From: OFTM34 sp047639415
GTDB lineage: Bacteria > Planctomycetota > UBA1135 > GCA-002686595
Assembly (NCBI GenBank): GCA_047639415.1
Contig: JBLINP010000033.1
Span: 1 to 24,597 of the forward strand
Length of the DNA: 24,597 nt
Direction: 5' to 3'
A model generated the notes under the pieces. The model was not told where the DNA came from, made no database searches, and saw nothing but the letters and a program-made list of their open reading frames with translations. Every line of letters starts with the position of its first letter. The stretch's first letter is position 1. A program made the translations under genes and the position numbers. Positions 22,482 to 24,597 of the stretch are shown in pieces.

Positions 22482-23162
22482 TTATAAGCCAAAGGTCTCA
22501 ATGAGATTGAATCTGGCGAAGTTTGTTTGCGCATCCGCCTTCGTCCATAAGCCGACTTTGCCAGGTTCCTGGAACGTTGAGTCGTGCACATCCAGATACT
22601 TCGTCCCGTTGAGGTAGCACTCTATGTGCTCCCCCCGCATAACCACTCTCAAACTATGCCAAGCGGTGGGTTCAAGGCTAACCGTCGCACTTGCGAGCGT
22701 CACGCGCTCTCCATCTTTGATGTAGTAAACTCGGTAGTTGTCCTCAAGCGGATTGAAGCGAGCGACGTAGTAATTGTTTTCATCGTACGCCCTCCACACC
22801 ACTCCACCGCCCTGATCAATAACTCCTGAAACGGCCCGAAGATGAACCGAAATGCACCCGTCTTTTGCATTCAAATTGTCGGCGAACGTCACGTTAAAAA
22901 CACTTTTCTCGTTCTGAGCTACTTGAGCAAAAACCTGCTCGTCATTCGGAGCAGAAGAGTCCCTTACGACCTCCCATTCCCCCGTTGAAGCCGCAAATTC
23001 AACACCGAACTTTCCTGTTGCTCCAGAACCAAGCGAACACCCGGCAAGCTCTTCCCAATCACTCTCCTGACTATCAGAAGCTTCGAACGGCGCGTTCTTA
23101 CTAAGGCAGCTGAGAGCGCCTGAAAAAATCAAAGGAGCAATTAACAGCGAGTAGTTCTTCAT
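22482..23162 (-). CDS. Lipoprotein with a concanavalin-like (DUF1080/LamG-type) beta sandwich
   Basis: 226 residues from the ATG at 23162, chosen over an upstream in-frame start at 23207 because MKNYSLLIAPLIFSGALSC is a textbook lipoprotein signal (C19) and a GAAGAGA stretch lies upstream. The mature part has a recognisable jelly-roll pattern: WEVVRDSSAP, FNVTFADNLNAKDGCISVHL, GGGVVWRAYDENNYYVARF, NYRVYYIKDGERVTLA, AWHSLRVVMRGEHIECYLNG, and GKVGLWTKADAQTNFARFN. This layout is that of 3-keto-disaccharide hydrolase/DUF1080 and LamG-like carbohydrate-binding or hydrolase domains. The catalytic status cannot be judged. An anchored, exported carbohydrate-related protein is the best guess. It is 66 bases downstream of a GNAT gene on the same strand. 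Confidence 0.8.
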   Translation of the reverse strand: MKNYSLLIAPLIFSGALSCLSKNAPFEASDSQESDWEELAGCSLGSGATGKFGVEFAASTGEWEVVRDSSAPNDEQVFAQVAQNEKSVFNVTFADNLNAKDGCISVHLRAVSGVIDQGGGVVWRAYDENNYYVARFNPLEDNYRVYYIKDGERVTLASATVSLEPTAWHSLRVVMRGEHIECYLNGTKYLDVHDSTFQEPGKVGLWTKADAQTNFARFNLIETFGL

Positions 23163-23228
23163 TCTTATTCTCTTCACGACGTGGATGTGGTGCAGACAGC
23201 GTAGCACTCGACTCGTTCGATACTGAGT

Positions 23229-23759
23229 TCATTTTTCGGCTTCACGGATGTGTGAAAACATCACACTGTTGGTCAACTGACCATCCTTGTACACGCTCTT
23301 TCGAAGCACGCCTTCTCGCGCAAAGCCCAGCTTCTCGAAAATGCGTATTGAGGCTGGATTCCACTCGTAAACGGCGGCTTCAATTCGAGCAAACTTAGTC
23401 GTGGACTCAACGTGTGCCACCATCGCACGACCTGCAGCCGTTGCAATGCCCTGGCCCCAATGAGCTTCACCTATCCAATAGCCAAACCGCGCCGTAAGAA
23501 TTTCGATGCCTTCGCCTGCGATCGCGCCAATGCCGCCGACCGCTTCGCCATCGAATTCAATCGCGAAGTGAATACTTGGCGAGTTCTGATTGGCAAACCT
23601 CACCCAGAAATCCGCATCGTCCTCGGTATAAGGATGCAGAAATAAATCTGTGAGGTTGCGCCACACCTCGCGGTTGTTGCCATGGAGCAGCAATGCAGGC
23701 TTGTCCTCGATTCGCCATGGCCGGAGCCAGCAGTTTGGTAGTTCGGTACAGATTCGCAT
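23229..23759 (-). CDS. RimJ/RimL-type GNAT acetyltransferase
   Basis: 176 residues. The features are those of the RimJ/RimL (GNAT_3) group: LRPWRIEDKPALLLHGNN at the start, the acetyl-CoA loop GYWIGEAHWGQGIATAAG (93-110), the strand ARIEAAVYEWNPASIRIFEKLGF with the conserved Asn, and EGVLRKSVYKDGQLTNSVMF near the end. Family members acetylate ribosomal protein N-termini, antibiotics or small amines; the substrate here is unknown. The ribosome binding site GAAGGGG lies within the last codons of the 28-codon ORF upstream, with only two bases between that ORF's stop and this ATG. Confidence 0.9.
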   Translation of the reverse strand: MRICTELPNCWLRPWRIEDKPALLLHGNNREVWRNLTDLFLHPYTEDDADFWVRFANQNSPSIHFAIEFDGEAVGGIGAIAGEGIEILTARFGYWIGEAHWGQGIATAAGRAMVAHVESTTKFARIEAAVYEWNPASIRIFEKLGFAREGVLRKSVYKDGQLTNSVMFSHIREAEK

Positions 23760-23761
23760 GC

Positions 23762-23848
23762 TTATGCCCCTTCAATTCCAACGAGAAACGCACCGGTATT
23801 GATCGCCAATAGAGCCAGTCGCTTCTTGGCTTGTTCGAAGGACTTCAT
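23762..23848 (-). CDS. 28-codon ORF coupled between two genes
   Basis: ATG at 23848 overlaps the TGA of the upstream gene as ATGA, and its TAA at 23764-23762 leaves only two bases before the ATG of the GNAT gene at 23759. The encoded peptide starts MKSFEQAKKRLALLAINT and ends GAFLVGIEGA: a short amphipathic, basic segment followed by a hydrophobic end. AGGGGA lies about ten bases upstream of the ATG. It matches no family I recognise. It may be a microprotein, a translational relay that delivers ribosomes to the GNAT start, or only spacer that happens to be open. Confidence 0.4.
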   Translation of the reverse strand: MKSFEQAKKRLALLAINTGAFLVGIEGA

Positions 23849-24231
23849 GGTTTGCGCGTCCCCTGATGAAACCGAACAACCCACCCATCAGCGGCACGTA
23901 CCCACAAAAAACTCCGAAGAGATTCGACGATTTTGTCCTCGTCAGGGAAAGGCGTTTCGAGGCGATAGGTGACCAAAGCCGCGTCCTCGGCCAGCCGGAT
24001 GAGCTTGAAATCACAAACGGTGTGCACCGACACTCCGTCCCATTGGACGAGCGAGGCAATCATGCTCTCCTGATCAAAAGTCCGACCGGAACTGCCAAAT
24101 TCAACGAACTCGGGAGATAGCAATTCCAGAAGGCGCTTTCGCGAAGTCCGTGTCGGGTTCTTCAGCAGCTTGGCCTCCAACGATTGCAAGTGCTCGTGCA
24201 AGTCATGGTCGTCAATACTGGACGCAGTCAT
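23845..24231 (-). CDS. NTF2-like (DUF4440/SnoaL-type) protein
   Basis: 128 residues from the ATG at 24231, which overlaps the stop of the tautomerase gene as ATGA; an in-frame upstream start at 24318 lies inside that gene and adds an Arg-rich stretch typical of shadow translation. The sequence follows the DUF4440 pattern: HEHLQSLEAKLL, a helix with RLLELLSPEFVEFGSSGRTFD, then SMIASLVQW, ALVTYRLETPF and SFLWVRAADGWVVRFHQGT. Such proteins form a cone-shaped pocket used by various enzymes and binding proteins, so no activity can be assigned. Its stop overlaps the 28-codon ORF. The four genes from 24596 down to 23229 thus make a tight, coupled unit. Confidence 0.82.
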   Translation of the reverse strand: MTASSIDDHDLHEHLQSLEAKLLKNPTRTSRKRLLELLSPEFVEFGSSGRTFDQESMIASLVQWDGVSVHTVCDFKLIRLAEDAALVTYRLETPFPDEDKIVESLRSFLWVRAADGWVVRFHQGTRKP

Positions 24232-24596
24232 GGGATCAGAGTTCCTCCAAAGGCAACGCGACCTGCTGCGGCGGGCTCGATAATGAGATGAACGTTCTCG
24301 CTTGGACGTCCCGTGCAAATCGCAATGGCTTCCGTCAGTTCGAGCACCTGCTCCTTCAGAGCCTGACCGGTAGCGACTTCAGCTCGAAGTAACGAAACAA
24401 AAACGGGAAGCGCTCCTTCCATTGAACCTCCTTCGTTCTCGGCGTACTGACCTGCCGGAAGGAAAGACAGTTTGACCCAGGTTCCCTGAGGTCGGGAGTT
24501 TAGTACGCCCCCGGCAGCGTTCGCCAAGCGCTCCGCCAATCCGACGCGAAGGTTTGACGCGAGTTCACCGACGACTTCAACGTTAAGGATTGGCAT
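24228..24596 (-). CDS. Tautomerase-superfamily protein (CHMI/4-OT-like)
   Basis: 122 residues, complete; the ATG lies one base from the window end. It begins MPILNVEVVGE, so processing of Met would expose Pro-1, the catalytic base of the tautomerase superfamily. The length and the two beta-alpha-beta halves (TWVKLSFLPAGQYA in the first; FVSLLRAEV, then LKEQVLELTEAIAICTGRP and NVHLIIEPAAAGRVAFGG in the second) fit the CHMI-like or fused 4-oxalocrotonate-tautomerase-like type. A role in a degradation pathway is possible but no pathway neighbours are visible. The stop overlaps the start of the NTF2-like gene (ATGA), so they are coupled. Upstream promoter sequence lies outside the window. Confidence 0.85.
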   Translation of the reverse strand: MPILNVEVVGELASNLRVGLAERLANAAGGVLNSRPQGTWVKLSFLPAGQYAENEGGSMEGALPVFVSLLRAEVATGQALKEQVLELTEAIAICTGRPSENVHLIIEPAAAGRVAFGGTLIP

Positions 24597-24597
24597 G

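Noticed and set aside
23868..24318. Extended NTF2-like protein starting at 24318
   Set aside because: The added 29 residues are Arg/Ser-rich and lie within the tautomerase gene; ATG 24231 gives the usual ATGA coupling.

Overview
The window is bacterial, moderately GC-rich (clearly above half by eye) and gene-dense. The gene content suggests a planctomycete-like bacterium. It has futalosine-pathway menaquinone genes (mqnC, mqnE, mqnA), an archaeal-type topoisomerase VI (both subunits), two lipoprotein sulfatase-like hydrolases, a large secreted lamin-tail/CotH protein and a secreted PKD protein. This placement is an inference from gene content. No rRNA or other marker gene is present to confirm it.

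Layout. 1-5047 holds two secreted proteins on the + strand: the 3' part of a PKD-domain protein with a Gly-rich/Cys/hydrophobic C-terminal tail, then a 1124-residue LTD/CotH protein behind a potentially structured leader. 5134-7532 is a tight mqnC-mqnE pair (ATGA overlap). 7635-10623 holds two convergent, divergent-in-sequence sulfatase-superfamily lipoproteins, both with Thr where sulfatases carry the formylglycine Cys. 10766-10968 is the first copy of a 203-204 bp palindromic repeat element. 10965-13848 (- strand) carries a methyltransferase and a pseudouridine synthase in a coupled pair, then a beta-propeller-like lipoprotein. 14034-14864 is mqnA. 15026-18374 is a topoisomerase VI operon (top6B, a small membrane protein, top6A). 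18530-20548 encodes a secreted protein built of four similar modules. 20545-20748 is the second repeat copy. 20846-21272 is a broken GFA-type zinc protein gene. 21311-24596 (- strand) is a run of small accessory genes: tautomerase, NTF2-like protein, a 28-codon ORF, GNAT, lipoprotein, a GFA protein and another GNAT.

How the genes work together. MqnA (chorismate dehydratase), MqnE (aminofutalosine synthase) and MqnC (cyclic dehypoxanthinyl futalosine synthase) are three steps of one menaquinone pathway, but the genes lie about 6.5 kb apart in two transcription units; the hydrolase (MqnB) and MqnD steps are not in the window. Top6A and Top6B form one A2B2 type IIB topoisomerase.

Most unusual points: (1) two near-identical palindromic elements, each ending exactly on the TAG stop codon of a neighbouring gene; (2) a bacterial Topo VI operon in which both subunits carry lysine/alanine-rich, histone-H1-like N-terminal tails and which encloses a small membrane-protein gene; (3) two GFA-family genes close together, one pseudogenised and one lacking an expected zinc cysteine; (4) a 28-codon ORF that fills exactly the gap between two coupled genes. 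No phage, CRISPR array, tRNA or rRNA was seen.
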